Assembly (NCBI RefSeq): GCF_031954365.1
Contig: NZ_JAUSVZ010000018.1
Direction: 5' to 3' (one strand)
From: Brevibacillus aydinogluensis
GTDB lineage: Bacteria > Bacillota > Bacilli > Brevibacillales > Brevibacillaceae
Length of the DNA stretch: 64,000 nt
The notes under the pieces: model-generated
Databases searched by the model: none
The model's input: the letters and a program-made list of their open reading frames with translations, nothing else
What the model was told of the DNA's origin: nothing
Translations under genes and position numbers: made by a program
Part shown: piece after piece, positions 39,920 through 48,681 of the stretch
Layout of the letters: the number at the start of each line of letters is the position of its first letter
How positions within the stretch are numbered: position 1 is the stretch's first letter

Positions 39920-40273
39920 ACGCGTTCTCCTTTCTGGCCCCAAGGGGACGGCGAACTTCCATGTACCTATTATGCAGCATGCTTTCCGGGGCTGACAAGT
40001 TTTGGCTGGACCTTGCGCTTTCCGGGCAAGTTGTACTTTTTTCATTCACAAAATCGCTATAATCTTTTATAATTGTGTCGAATTACGGTTGGATTCTTTT
40101 TATTGCCATGCAGTTGCAAGGCCATCCGGTCTCTCCTCCTCTTTCGGCCCGACGAGAAAGCGAATGATGAACCTCAGCACTTCATTCACAGCGGAGGGGG
40201 GTAGTAAAAAGAACCGCCCCTACTTCATCCTGACAACTTCATAATAGCTTAGAGTGGAAAAGGAGAGAGTTAC
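39920..40273 (+). promoter_or_regulatory. ytvI-citZ divergent gap with citZ promoter
   Basis: TTCACA (40045-40050), 17 bases, TATAAT (40068-40073) is a good promoter towards citZ; a second TATAAT lies at 40058-40063. The leader is then near 195 bases, with the repeated TTCATTCACA (40041 and 40181) and no gene. A CcpC-type citrate regulator site was not recognisable. Confidence 0.6.
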
Positions 40274-41386
40274 ATGACAGCTACTCGTGGACTGGAAGGC
40301 GTTGTTGCCGCTCAATCTTCGATCTGTTCCATCGTCGACGGTGTGCTCAGCTACGGAGGCATCAACATCGACGAACTCGCTGAAAACGCTACCTTTGAAG
40401 AAGTCGTATACCTGCTCTGGCATGGAGCCCTACCGAAGCGCGATCAGCTGGAGGCTTTGAAAAAGCAGTTGGGTGAAAATGCTGCGGTGCCGAAAGAAGT
40501 CATCGACAGCATCCGCACTTATCCGAAAGGCGTACACCCCATGGCGGCGTTGCGCACAGCTGTCTCTTCGCTAGCGCTCTACGACCAAGAGGCGCAGGAC
40601 ATGTCTCCGGAGGCCAACTACCGCAAGTCGATTCGACTGGTGGCACAAACTCCTACCCTGGTGGCAGCGTTTGCGCGAATCCGCAAGGGACTGGAGCCGG
40701 TTGCCCCCAATCCGTCTTACAGCATCGCGAAAAACTTCCTGTACATGTTGACGGGGGAAGAACCGTCGGAGACGGCCGTGAAGGCATTTGACGTTGCGCT
40801 GATTCTGCACGCAGATCACGAGTTCAACGCGTCTACGTTCTCCGCGCGCGTCACTGTCGCAACTCTGACTGACATCTACTCCGGCATCGTCTCTGCCATC
40901 GGCACGCTGAAAGGGCCGCTCCACGGCGGCGCAAACGAAGCGGTGGCAGCCATGCTGGCGGAAATTGGCACCATCGACAACGTGGAATCCTACATCCGCA
41001 AAAAACTGGACAACAAGGAAAAGATCATGGGCTTCGGACACCGCGTGTACAAGGACGGCGACCCGCGTGCCAAGTGGCTGAAACAAATGTCCAAAGAGCT
41101 GACGGCACAAGTGGGCCGTTCCGACCTCTACGAGATGTCCGTCAAAATCGAAGAAATGGTAACCGGCGAAAAAGGCCTGAAGCCGAACGTCGATTTCTAC
41201 TCCGCGTCTGTTTACACCTCGCTCGGACTGGAAAGCGACCTGTTCACGCCGATCTTTGCCATCAGCCGCATGTCCGGTTGGACCGCGCACATCATGGAGC
41301 AGTATGAAAACAACCGCCTGATCCGTCCGCGCGCTGACTACACCGGACCGGTCAACCGGCATTACGTGCCGATCGACCAGCGCTAA
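40274..41386 (+). CDS. citZ: Citrate synthase
   Basis: Condenses oxaloacetate and acetyl-CoA. The 370-aa protein has the active-site histidines in LHGGANEAV and GFGHRVYKDGDPRAKWL and the catalytic aspartate in NVDFYSASVY, the short Gram-positive type. ATG 40274 follows AGGAGAGAG. First gene of the citZ-icd-mdh TCA operon. A perfect hairpin separates it from icd. Confidence 0.96.
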   Translation: MTATRGLEGVVAAQSSICSIVDGVLSYGGINIDELAENATFEEVVYLLWHGALPKRDQLEALKKQLGENAAVPKEVIDSIRTYPKGVHPMAALRTAVSSLALYDQEAQDMSPEANYRKSIRLVAQTPTLVAAFARIRKGLEPVAPNPSYSIAKNFLYMLTGEEPSETAVKAFDVALILHADHEFNASTFSARVTVATLTDIYSGIVSAIGTLKGPLHGGANEAVAAMLAEIGTIDNVESYIRKKLDNKEKIMGFGHRVYKDGDPRAKWLKQMSKELTAQVGRSDLYEMSVKIEEMVTGEKGLKPNVDFYSASVYTSLGLESDLFTPIFAISRMSGWTAHIMEQYENNRLIRPRADYTGPVNRHYVPIDQR

Positions 41387-41454
41387 GACCTTTGCTTTTC
41401 CGAGCGTGGAGGAGGCGGCCGCCAAAGCGGTGCGACACTCCTGAGCGCAAGCTT

Positions 41455-41483
41455 GAGAACTACCACGTCGCGTGGTAGTTCTC
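41455..41483 (+). promoter_or_regulatory. Perfect 13-bp hairpin between citZ and icd
   Basis: GAGAACTACCACG (41455-41467), loop TCG, CGTGGTAGTTCTC (41471-41483). No T tract follows, so it is unlikely to be a simple terminator; an mRNA processing or stability element, or a protein-binding site, is more likely. Confidence 0.6.
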
Positions 41484-41532
41484 CTACGTCTGGAAATATC
41501 TTTCACTACTTTTTCACACTGGAGGGATTCTT

Positions 41533-42816
41533 GTGTTTAAAACCCTGTCGCAGCCTGCTGCCGGTGAAAAAATCACGGTAGACAACGGAAAACTGGTGGT
41601 TCCCAACAACCCGATCATCCCGTTCATCGAAGGTGACGGTACCGGTCCCGACATCTGGAAAGCGGCTGTCCGCGTACTGGATGCGGCCGTGGAAAAGGCG
41701 TACAAAGGCGAAAAGAAAATCGCCTGGTTTGAGGTATATGCAGGAGAAAAAGCGTTCAACCAATTCGGCGAGTGGTTGCCGGAGGATACCCTGACTGCTG
41801 TTCGCGAATACCTGATCGCAATCAAGGGTCCGCTCACCACGCCGGTCGGCGGCGGCATCCGCTCCATCAACGTGGCACTGCGCCAGGAGCTGGACCTGTA
41901 CGCGTGCGTGCGTCCGGTTCGCTACTTCCAAGGCGTTCCGTCTCCGGTGAAACATCCTGAATTGACTGATATGGTCATTTTCCGCGAAAACACCGAGGAT
42001 ATCTATGCCGGTGTCGAGTGGGCGGAAGGCACCCCGGAAGTGAAAAAGGTTATCGAATTCCTGCAAAAGGAAATGGGCGTGAAAAAAATCCGCTTCCCGG
42101 AAACCTCCGGTATCGGCATCAAGCCGGTTTCCAAAGAGGGGACCGAACGTCTGGTGCGCGCGGCAATCAACTACGCGCTGGCCAACAAGCGCAAATCCGT
42201 CACGCTGGTGCACAAAGGCAACATCATGAAGTTCACCGAAGGCGCGTTCAAAAACTGGGGCTACGAACTGGCTGAGCGCGAATTTGGCGACAAAGTGTTC
42301 ACCTGGGCACAATACGACCGCATCAAAGCGGAAGGCGGCGACGCTGACAAGGCGCAAAAAGAAGCAGAAGCAGCAGGCAAAATCATCGTAAAAGACGTGA
42401 TTGCCGACGCGTTCCTGCAGCAAATCCTGACCCGTCCGGCTGAGTACGATGTCGTGGCTACACTCAACCTGAACGGCGACTACATCTCCGACGCACTGGC
42501 AGCGCAAGTGGGCGGCATCGGTATCGCACCTGGCGCCAACATCAACTACCTGACCGGCCATGCCGTATTTGAGGCAACCCACGGTACTGCTCCGAAATAC
42601 GCAGGTCTGGACAAGGTAAACCCGTCTTCCGTCATCCTGTCCGGCGAAATGATGCTGCGTCACCTGGGCTGGAACGAAGCGGCAGACCTGATCATTTCCT
42701 CCATGGAAAAAACCATCTCCGCGAAGACCGTAACCTACGACTTCGCTCGTCTGATGGAAGGCGCAACTGAGCTGAAATGCTCCGAGTTTGCCGATGCCCT
42801 GATCAAAAACATGTAA
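41533..42816 (+). CDS. icd: Isocitrate dehydrogenase (NADP+)
   Basis: Oxidative decarboxylation of isocitrate. The 427-aa protein has the phosphate-site serine (S111) in GGGIRSINVALRQ, and HGTAPKYAGLDKVNP, whose K-Y pair is typical of NADP-specific enzymes. GTG 41533 follows GGAGGG. Codon choice here is more AT-ending than in neighbours, fitting high expression. Confidence 0.96.
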   Translation: MFKTLSQPAAGEKITVDNGKLVVPNNPIIPFIEGDGTGPDIWKAAVRVLDAAVEKAYKGEKKIAWFEVYAGEKAFNQFGEWLPEDTLTAVREYLIAIKGPLTTPVGGGIRSINVALRQELDLYACVRPVRYFQGVPSPVKHPELTDMVIFRENTEDIYAGVEWAEGTPEVKKVIEFLQKEMGVKKIRFPETSGIGIKPVSKEGTERLVRAAINYALANKRKSVTLVHKGNIMKFTEGAFKNWGYELAEREFGDKVFTWAQYDRIKAEGGDADKAQKEAEAAGKIIVKDVIADAFLQQILTRPAEYDVVATLNLNGDYISDALAAQVGGIGIAPGANINYLTGHAVFEATHGTAPKYAGLDKVNPSSVILSGEMMLRHLGWNEAADLIISSMEKTISAKTVTYDFARLMEGATELKCSEFADALIKNM

Positions 42817-42887
42817 TCAATCCAACAGAGATGTAAGCGAGACGATCACCGGCTTTTGCACTTCAAAATAATTGGAGGCGAACCAAT

Positions 42888-43826
42888 ATGGCATTCCAAC
42901 GCAAAAAAATCGCTGTCATCGGCAGCGGCTTTACCGGTGCTACCACGGCATTCATCCTGGCGCAAAAAGAACTGGGAGACATCGTGCTGGTTGACATTCC
43001 GCAACTGGAAAACCCGACCAAGGGGAAAGCGCTGGACATGATGGAATCCTCGCCGGTGCTGGGCTTTGACGCCAACATCACCGGTACGGCCAACTACGCT
43101 GACATCAAAGATGCCGACCTCGTGATCATCACTGCAGGCATTGCGCGTAAACCGGGCATGTCCCGCGACGACCTGGTGAACACCAACGCGGGCATCATGC
43201 GCTCCGTGGCTGAACAGGTGAAAACCTATGCGCCCAACTCCATCGTGATCGTGCTGTCCAACCCGGTAGACGCGATGACCTACACCTTCTTCAAAACGTC
43301 CGGGTTCCCGAAGGAGCGGGTCATCGGCCAATCCGGAGTGCTGGACACCGCCCGTTTCCGCACTTTCGTGGCGATGGAACTGAACGTCTCCGTAGAAGAC
43401 GTAACCGGATTTGTGCTGGGCGGTCACGGGGATGACATGGTGCCGCTGGTGCGCTACTCCTACGCAGGCGGCATACCGTTGGAAAAACTGATCCCGAAAG
43501 ATCGTCTGGATGCCATCGTGGAACGCACCCGCAAAGGCGGCGGCGAGATCGTCAATCTGCTGGGTAATGGCTCCGCTTACTATGCGCCGGCCGCTTCCCT
43601 GGTGCAAATGGCGGAAGCGATCCTGAAAGACAAGAAGCGCATTCTGCCGGCGATCGCCTACCTGGAAGGCGAATACGGATACAGCGACCTCTATCTGGGC
43701 GTACCGACCCTGCTGGGCGGAAACGGCCTGGAAAAAGTGATCGAGCTGGATCTGACGCCAGAAGAAAAAGCGGCGCTCGACAAATCTGTCCAATCGGTTC
43801 GCAACGTGATGAACGTGCTCAACTAA
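42888..43826 (+). CDS. mdh: Malate dehydrogenase
   Basis: NAD-dependent, LDH-like type, 312 aa. IGSGFTGATTAFI is the nucleotide fold, VDIPQLENPTKGKALDM follows with the acidic NAD-selecting residue, and the catalytic histidine lies in LGGHGDDMVPLV. ATG 42888 follows GGAGGCG. Last gene of the TCA operon. Confidence 0.96.
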   Translation: MAFQRKKIAVIGSGFTGATTAFILAQKELGDIVLVDIPQLENPTKGKALDMMESSPVLGFDANITGTANYADIKDADLVIITAGIARKPGMSRDDLVNTNAGIMRSVAEQVKTYAPNSIVIVLSNPVDAMTYTFFKTSGFPKERVIGQSGVLDTARFRTFVAMELNVSVEDVTGFVLGGHGDDMVPLVRYSYAGGIPLEKLIPKDRLDAIVERTRKGGGEIVNLLGNGSAYYAPAASLVQMAEAILKDKKRILPAIAYLEGEYGYSDLYLGVPTLLGGNGLEKVIELDLTPEEKAALDKSVQSVRNVMNVLN

Positions 43827-43899
43827 CTAAGTGAGCAGTACGTCCGGCAAACCGGTATTCCCCTGTCAAGTGACAGAAGGTAAACAAGCCCTCAAGATG

Positions 43900-43937
43900 C
43901 CTGAGCTCGGTATTGTACCGGGCTCAGGTTATTTTTT
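43900..43937 (+). terminator. Terminator of citZ-icd-mdh
   Basis: CCTGAGC-t-CGGT pairs with ACCG-g-GCTCAGG (43900-43928), then TTATTTTTT. Confidence 0.88.
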
Positions 43938-43962
43938 GCAGACAAACTCCAGGCGGTTATTC

Positions 43963-43979
43963 TTTACTGAAAATTAACT
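43963..43979 (+). promoter_or_regulatory. PhoP-box-like pair upstream of phoP
   Basis: TTTACT (43963-43968) and TTAACT (43974-43979) are one 11-base period apart and resemble the PhoP half-site TT(A/T/C)ACA. Autoregulation of phoPR is known in Bacillus. The remaining gap to 44084 shows TAAAAT (44008-44013) as a possible -10. Confidence 0.4.
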
Positions 43980-44084
43980 TGTAAAGCTGTTTGGGCATCT
44001 GGCAGACTAAAATTGAGTTTTTTCGTTGTTTTGGTAAAGCTAGCTAGCGAGAGAAGGACGCAAAAACCTGGGGGGTACTGGCTT

Positions 44085-44780
44085 GTGACCAAAATTTTGG
44101 TTGTAGACGACGAAGTGTCGATTGTGAAGCTGCTGCAGTTTAATCTGGAAAAAGCGGGGTTTCAGGTAGTGACCGCGTACGACGGCAAACAGGCGTTGGA
44201 CGTGATCAGAAGTGAACAGCCCGATTTTATCATACTGGACTTGATGCTGCCGAAAATGGACGGCATGGATGTGTGCAAGACGCTTAGGCAGGAGCGGAAC
44301 AACACGCCGATTCTGATGCTGACCGCCAAGGACGACGAACTGGACAAAATTCTCGGCCTGGAACTGGGAGCGGACGATTACCTGACCAAGCCGTTCAGCC
44401 CGCGGGAAGTGATCGCCCGCGTCAAGGCGATCATGCGACGCGTCCAGACGGGGAACGAATCGGCGGCGGCGCTGGACGAAGTGATGCTGCAGTTTGGCGA
44501 GATCCGCATCTATCCGGAAAAATTCGAGGTGTACCGGCGGGACGACAAGGTGGAGTTGACGCCCAAGGAGTTTGAACTGCTCCACTACCTGGCCAGCCAT
44601 CCCGGCCGCGTGCTGACCCGCGATCAACTGCTGAACGCGGTCTGGAACTACGATTTCATCGGGGACTCGCGCATTGTCGACGTCCATGTCAGCCATCTGC
44701 GCGAGAAGTTGGAGGACGACACGAAAAATCCCCGCTACATCAAAACGGTGCGCGGGTTGGGTTACAAACTGGAAGGATGA
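44085..44780 (+). CDS. phoP: Phosphate response regulator PhoP
   Basis: OmpR-type response regulator, 231 aa: receiver domain with acidic pocket (VVDDE, residues 7-10), phosphoacceptor D52 (IILDLMLPKMDG) and LTAKDDE; winged helix with ELTPKEFELLHYLASHPG and RIVDVHVSHLREKLE. GTG 44085 follows GGGGGT; longer frames upstream overlap the promoter. It controls the phosphate-starvation regulon with PhoR. Confidence 0.95.
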   Translation: MTKILVVDDEVSIVKLLQFNLEKAGFQVVTAYDGKQALDVIRSEQPDFIILDLMLPKMDGMDVCKTLRQERNNTPILMLTAKDDELDKILGLELGADDYLTKPFSPREVIARVKAIMRRVQTGNESAAALDEVMLQFGEIRIYPEKFEVYRRDDKVELTPKEFELLHYLASHPGRVLTRDQLLNAVWNYDFIGDSRIVDVHVSHLREKLEDDTKNPRYIKTVRGLGYKLEG

Positions 44781-44795
44781 CGGGAGGCCATTTCC

Positions 44796-46565
44796 TTGAC
44801 GCGCTTTCGCATCAAACTGACCATGACCATTCTCGGACTCATCTCGCTGGTCCTTGTGCTGATGGGAACCTATTTTGCGAAGGTGTTGGAGCAATCCTAC
44901 CTGCAGACGCTGCATGAACTGCTTTCCCGGGAGTCCAAACTGGTGGCCCAGGTAGTTCGCTCTCCCGAGGTCTTTTCCGACGTGAAGATGCTGGCTGACC
45001 GTGTGAGCCAGGTAGCCCCGGAAGAGGTGCGCCTTACGATTATCGACCGGACGGGGAGGGTGCTCTATGACAACAGCACACATAAGGAGGAGATGGAAAA
45101 TCACGCCGACCGGCCGGAATATGTCGCGGCGCTGAACGGGGACATTGGCATTTCCCGCCGCTACAGCGAAACGATGGGCTACGACATGATGTACGTGGCC
45201 GTGCCTGTCAAAGAGGGAGACAAGACCATCGGGGCCGTCCGTTCCTCCATGTCGATGAAAGACATCACCGACACCGTCCACAACATGTGGTACAGCCTGC
45301 TTACGGGACTACTGGTGACGCTGGTAGTCGGGGCGATTGTCGTCTCGCGCATCTCCTACAGCATCATTCGCCCGATTGAGGAAATTACCCGGGTGGCCCG
45401 CAATATTACCCAGCGCCACTACGAAAGCCGGGTGCGGATCAAGTCCAATGACGAGATCGGCCAATTGGCGGGTGCCATCAACTTCATGGCCTCCAGCCTG
45501 GAACAGCAGATGTACGAAATCTCCGAAAATCAGCAACGCCTCACCGGCGTGCTTACCAACATGACCAGCGGGGTGATCTTCATCTCCGAAGAGCGGCGGA
45601 TCATGCTGGTCAATCCGGCCGTTGAGAAGCTGCTCGGCACGTCCGGACACGATCTCGTCGGCCGGCTGCACATTGAGGCGAGCAAAAGTTTTGGGCTTAG
45701 CCAGTACATCGACCGCTGCCTGGACACGGGGGAAAAGTTCCGCCAGGAGGTGCACATCTACTACCCGCAGGAACGCATCCTGGACGTGAGCTTTGCGCCG
45801 TACATCAACTTCAAGGGAGAGGCAAAAGGTGTGGTTGTCGTCCTGCACGACATCACCGAGATTCGCCGCCTGGAGAAGATGCGCAGTGAATTTGTCGCCA
45901 ATGTCTCGCACGAGCTCAGGACGCCGATCACGTCCATCAAGGGGTTTACCGAGACGCTCCTGGATGGCGCGATGCAGGATAAGGAAACCTGCCGCAATTT
46001 CCTGCAAATCATCTACGACGAAAGTGAGCGGCTGTACCGCATGATCCGCGATGTTCTCGACCTCTCCAAGATCGAGCAGAAGCGCATCCAACTGCAGATG
46101 ACCCCGGTCCATGTGCAGGAGCTGATCGCCTCGACGGCCGCAATCGTGCAGGAGCAGGTGAACCGCAAGCGGTTGTCGCTCACCCTGCCGGACCCGGAGC
46201 CGGCGGTCTGGCTGACGACGGACAAGGACTGCCTGCAGCAGATCGTGCTCAACCTCATGTCCAACGCCTTGGCCTATACTCCGGAAGGCGGCTCTATCAC
46301 GCTGCGCGTCAAACAGCTGGGGGCGCAGGTGCAGATTCAGGTGGAGGACACCGGCATCGGCATCCCGGAGCAGGACATCCCGCGCATCTTTGAACGGTTT
46401 TATCGCGTGGACAAGGCGCGCAGCCGGGATTCCGGCGGCACCGGCCTGGGGCTTGCCATCGTCAAGCACCTGGTGGAAAACCTGCATGGCCAGATCAGCG
46501 TGGAAAGCGTGGAAGGAAAGGGAACCACGTTTACGGTGACGCTGCCGTCAGAAGGATCAACGTAA
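44796..46565 (+). CDS. phoR: Phosphate sensor histidine kinase PhoR
   Basis: A 589-aa membrane kinase: first membrane segment (MTILGLISLVLVLMGTYF), extracytoplasmic PAS-like loop, second segment (LLTGLLVTLVVGAIVVS), HAMP, cytoplasmic PAS, HisKA with H372 in VANVSHELRTP, and the ATPase domain (NLMSNALAYTP, VEDTGIGIPEQD, GGTGLGLAIVKHL). TTG 44796 follows GGGAGG; 15 bases after phoP. Confidence 0.95.
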   Translation: MTRFRIKLTMTILGLISLVLVLMGTYFAKVLEQSYLQTLHELLSRESKLVAQVVRSPEVFSDVKMLADRVSQVAPEEVRLTIIDRTGRVLYDNSTHKEEMENHADRPEYVAALNGDIGISRRYSETMGYDMMYVAVPVKEGDKTIGAVRSSMSMKDITDTVHNMWYSLLTGLLVTLVVGAIVVSRISYSIIRPIEEITRVARNITQRHYESRVRIKSNDEIGQLAGAINFMASSLEQQMYEISENQQRLTGVLTNMTSGVIFISEERRIMLVNPAVEKLLGTSGHDLVGRLHIEASKSFGLSQYIDRCLDTGEKFRQEVHIYYPQERILDVSFAPYINFKGEAKGVVVVLHDITEIRRLEKMRSEFVANVSHELRTPITSIKGFTETLLDGAMQDKETCRNFLQIIYDESERLYRMIRDVLDLSKIEQKRIQLQMTPVHVQELIASTAAIVQEQVNRKRLSLTLPDPEPAVWLTTDKDCLQQIVLNLMSNALAYTPEGGSITLRVKQLGAQVQIQVEDTGIGIPEQDIPRIFERFYRVDKARSRDSGGTGLGLAIVKHLVENLHGQISVESVEGKGTTFTVTLPSEGST

Positions 46566-46566
46566 C

Positions 46567-46597
46567 GCGAGAGTCGAAGGGCTCTCGCTTTTTCTTT
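46567..46597 (+). terminator. Terminator of phoPR
   Basis: GCGAGAG (46567-46573) pairs with CTCTCGC (46582-46588), followed by TTTTTCTTTT. Confidence 0.88.
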
Positions 46598-46630
46598 TGG
46601 CCGCCATGCTGTTTGCTGATATTTTACAAC

Positions 46631-46671
46631 TTTACACTACGCTAACAATCTCTTCACTCCCTGTATACAAT
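46631..46671 (+). promoter_or_regulatory. PhoP-box array and promoter of phoU
   Basis: TTTACA (46631), CTAACA (46642), TTCACT (46653) and TATACA (46664) start exactly 11 bases apart. The last overlaps a -10, TACAAT (46666-46671). This is the arrangement of PhoP-activated promoters, with half-sites TT(A/T/C)ACA spaced by five bases and no normal -35. Confidence 0.7.
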
Positions 46672-46710
46672 CCCCTTGTAGCATTGGGTGTACAGAATGG
46701 AGGGGAAGGT

Positions 46711-47367
46711 ATGGCACGGCACGCATTTGAGGAACAACTGGATGTCCTGCACCGCAGCCTGATGTCCATGGGCACGCTGGTGGAGGAAGCCATCCACAAG
46801 GCGATCAAAAGTCTGGTCGAACGGGACGCGGATTTGGCCCAACAGGTTATTGAGCATGACACGATGATCAACGAACTGGAGCATCAGATCGAAATCGGCT
46901 GCTTTCGCCTGATCGCGCTGCAGCAGCCGGTGGGCAGCGACCTGCGCCGTTTGGGCACGATGCTGAAGCTGGTGACCGATTTGGAGCGGATGGGCGACCA
47001 CGCTGTTGCCATCGCCAGGACGACGCGCCGGCTGATGGTGGAGCCGTACGTCAAGCCGCTGATCGACATTCCGCTGATGGCAGACCACGTCAAGGCCATG
47101 GTGCGAGACTGCCTGAACGCCTACATCACCCGCGACAAGGAAGCGGCCAGAGAAGTTGCCCTTCGCGACGACGCCGTCGACAAGCTGTTTTCGACGATTT
47201 TCCGCGATCTGATCGACGTGATGAGCAGCAACAAGCAGTCCATCAACCAGGGCACTCACCTGCTGTTTGTGGCCCAGTACCTGGAGCGGATCGCCGACCA
47301 CGTCACCAACATCTGCGAGTGGATCTTTTACCTCAACACCGGCAAGATGACCGATCTGAACAAGTAA
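46711..47367 (+). CDS. phoU: Phosphate uptake regulator PhoU
   Basis: A 218-aa all-helical protein of two PhoU repeats, each with the metal-binding E-x-x-x-D type motif (LVTDLERMGDHAVAIAR and FVAQYLERIADHVTNICEW). It links the Pst transporter to PhoR in many bacteria. ATG 46711 follows GGAGGGGAAGG. No pst genes are in the window; phoU stands apart from them and next to phoPR, with its own promoter and PhoP boxes. Confidence 0.93.
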   Translation: MARHAFEEQLDVLHRSLMSMGTLVEEAIHKAIKSLVERDADLAQQVIEHDTMINELEHQIEIGCFRLIALQQPVGSDLRRLGTMLKLVTDLERMGDHAVAIARTTRRLMVEPYVKPLIDIPLMADHVKAMVRDCLNAYITRDKEAAREVALRDDAVDKLFSTIFRDLIDVMSSNKQSINQGTHLLFVAQYLERIADHVTNICEWIFYLNTGKMTDLNK

Positions 47368-47377
47368 CGCCCATCAT

Positions 47378-47409
47378 ACCGGGCAGTCCGCGGGCTGTCC
47401 GGTTTTTTT
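47378..47409 (+). terminator. Terminator of phoU
   Basis: ACCGGGCAG pairs with CTGTCCGGT (one G-U) through 47378-47403, then TTTTTTT. Confidence 0.85.
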
Positions 47410-47517
47410 ACGGCTGCAAGGCGCACATTTTCTTGCCGTGGGCAGAAGCCTATCGGTTCATGATCGCATAGGATAAACCGATCCGACATGACACACAACA
47501 TCCAGGAGGGGTTGTCA

Positions 47518-48609
47518 ATGAATACAAAGGAGCGACATATATTCGCGGGCGGCAATACGGCCAGAGGATACCGTTGTTTTTTTGATTCCGTCCTGGCGGA
47601 GATGGACTGCCTGTTTGTCCTGACTGGCGGAGTGGAAGGCCTGGCTTCAACATTGATCAAACAGATTGGTGACGAACTTGCCCCCCGCGCCGGCAGCGTG
47701 GAGTGGATTCATTCCCCGTTTGTCAACGGCGCCTTTGACGGAGTGATTTTTTCTGATCTGCGGGCCGCCGTGGTGGATGGGAGCTATCCGCGTGTGCTTC
47801 AGCCGAGGGCGCCGGGGCTGATTGAGTCCTATGTCAACTTGCAGGCTGTGATTGACACAAATCGCCTGGCTCCCCGCAGGAATCTGATTGCGACCTGGTT
47901 CGAAGCGCTGTACCAAAAGACGCAGGAAGCGTACGAAGCCTTTGCCCAGGCGCTTGCCATCCACGACGAGTGGGAGGAAATCTACATCTCTCGCCTGAAT
48001 CGGGAAAAAGCCAACCGCGTCGCAGAAGAAGTGACGGAGCTGTTTTTTGGAGAGGAAACCCTGCCAAAGAACGCCCGCATCCGGCACATGTATCTGGGCG
48101 CAGCCACACCGTCCGGACCGGTTGATCACATCGCCAATCTGACCGCCGACATCGGCAAACGCTACTTTATCAAAGGGCGACCCGGTTCCGGCAAGTCGAC
48201 GATGCTGAACAAACTGGTGGCGGAAGCAAAGCGGCGCGGTTTCGACGCCGAAGTGTACCACTGCGGACTGGACCCGAACAGCCTGGACATGGTGATCCTG
48301 CCCGAAAAAAGCATCGCCATTTTTGACAGCACGGCGCCGCATGAGTACTTCCCCGACCGAAGCAGTGACGAAGTGATCGACATGTACGCCCGGGCCATCG
48401 AGCCGGGCACTGACGAGGTGTTTGCCGACCAACTTGCCGAGATCAGGGGGCGCTACGCCGCCGCGATGAAAAAGGGAACCGCCAGCCTGGCCGAAGCGCA
48501 GATATGCCGCCATCGCCTGGCTGACATCTACGGACAGGCGGCCGACCGTTATAAAGTGGAGGCTGTTCATCAGTCCATTGTGCGTGAACTGACCGCGCGG
48601 CTGGCCTGA
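47518..48609 (+). CDS. PRK06851-type P-loop ATPase with a degenerate first half
   Basis: A 363-aa cytoplasmic protein that resembles the PRK06851 family, whose members carry two NTPase halves. It starts HIFAGGNTARGYRCFFDSVL. The expected first Walker A (GGPGTGKS-like) is GGVEGLAST (residues 37-45), lacking the lysine. The second half has an intact loop, GRPGSGKST (220-228). ATG 47518 follows AGGAGGGG. The family is common in spore formers; function is unknown. Loss of the first ATP site would leave a pseudo-NTPase half that may be regulatory. Confidence 0.7.
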   Translation: MNTKERHIFAGGNTARGYRCFFDSVLAEMDCLFVLTGGVEGLASTLIKQIGDELAPRAGSVEWIHSPFVNGAFDGVIFSDLRAAVVDGSYPRVLQPRAPGLIESYVNLQAVIDTNRLAPRRNLIATWFEALYQKTQEAYEAFAQALAIHDEWEEIYISRLNREKANRVAEEVTELFFGEETLPKNARIRHMYLGAATPSGPVDHIANLTADIGKRYFIKGRPGSGKSTMLNKLVAEAKRRGFDAEVYHCGLDPNSLDMVILPEKSIAIFDSTAPHEYFPDRSSDEVIDMYARAIEPGTDEVFADQLAEIRGRYAAAMKKGTASLAEAQICRHRLADIYGQAADRYKVEAVHQSIVRELTARLA

Positions 48610-48681
48610 CGTTCGGCTGCCGCCCGTGCGCATGAAACCCGTTCGGCTGCTCATACTATGCGGAGGAGGTGAGCAGTCCGG

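Noticed and set aside
39920..40045. 42-codon N-terminal extension of ytvI
   Set aside because: No ribosome-binding site at ATG 40045 and hydrophilic, unlike the family; TTG 39919 with AAGGAGAA gives the family length.
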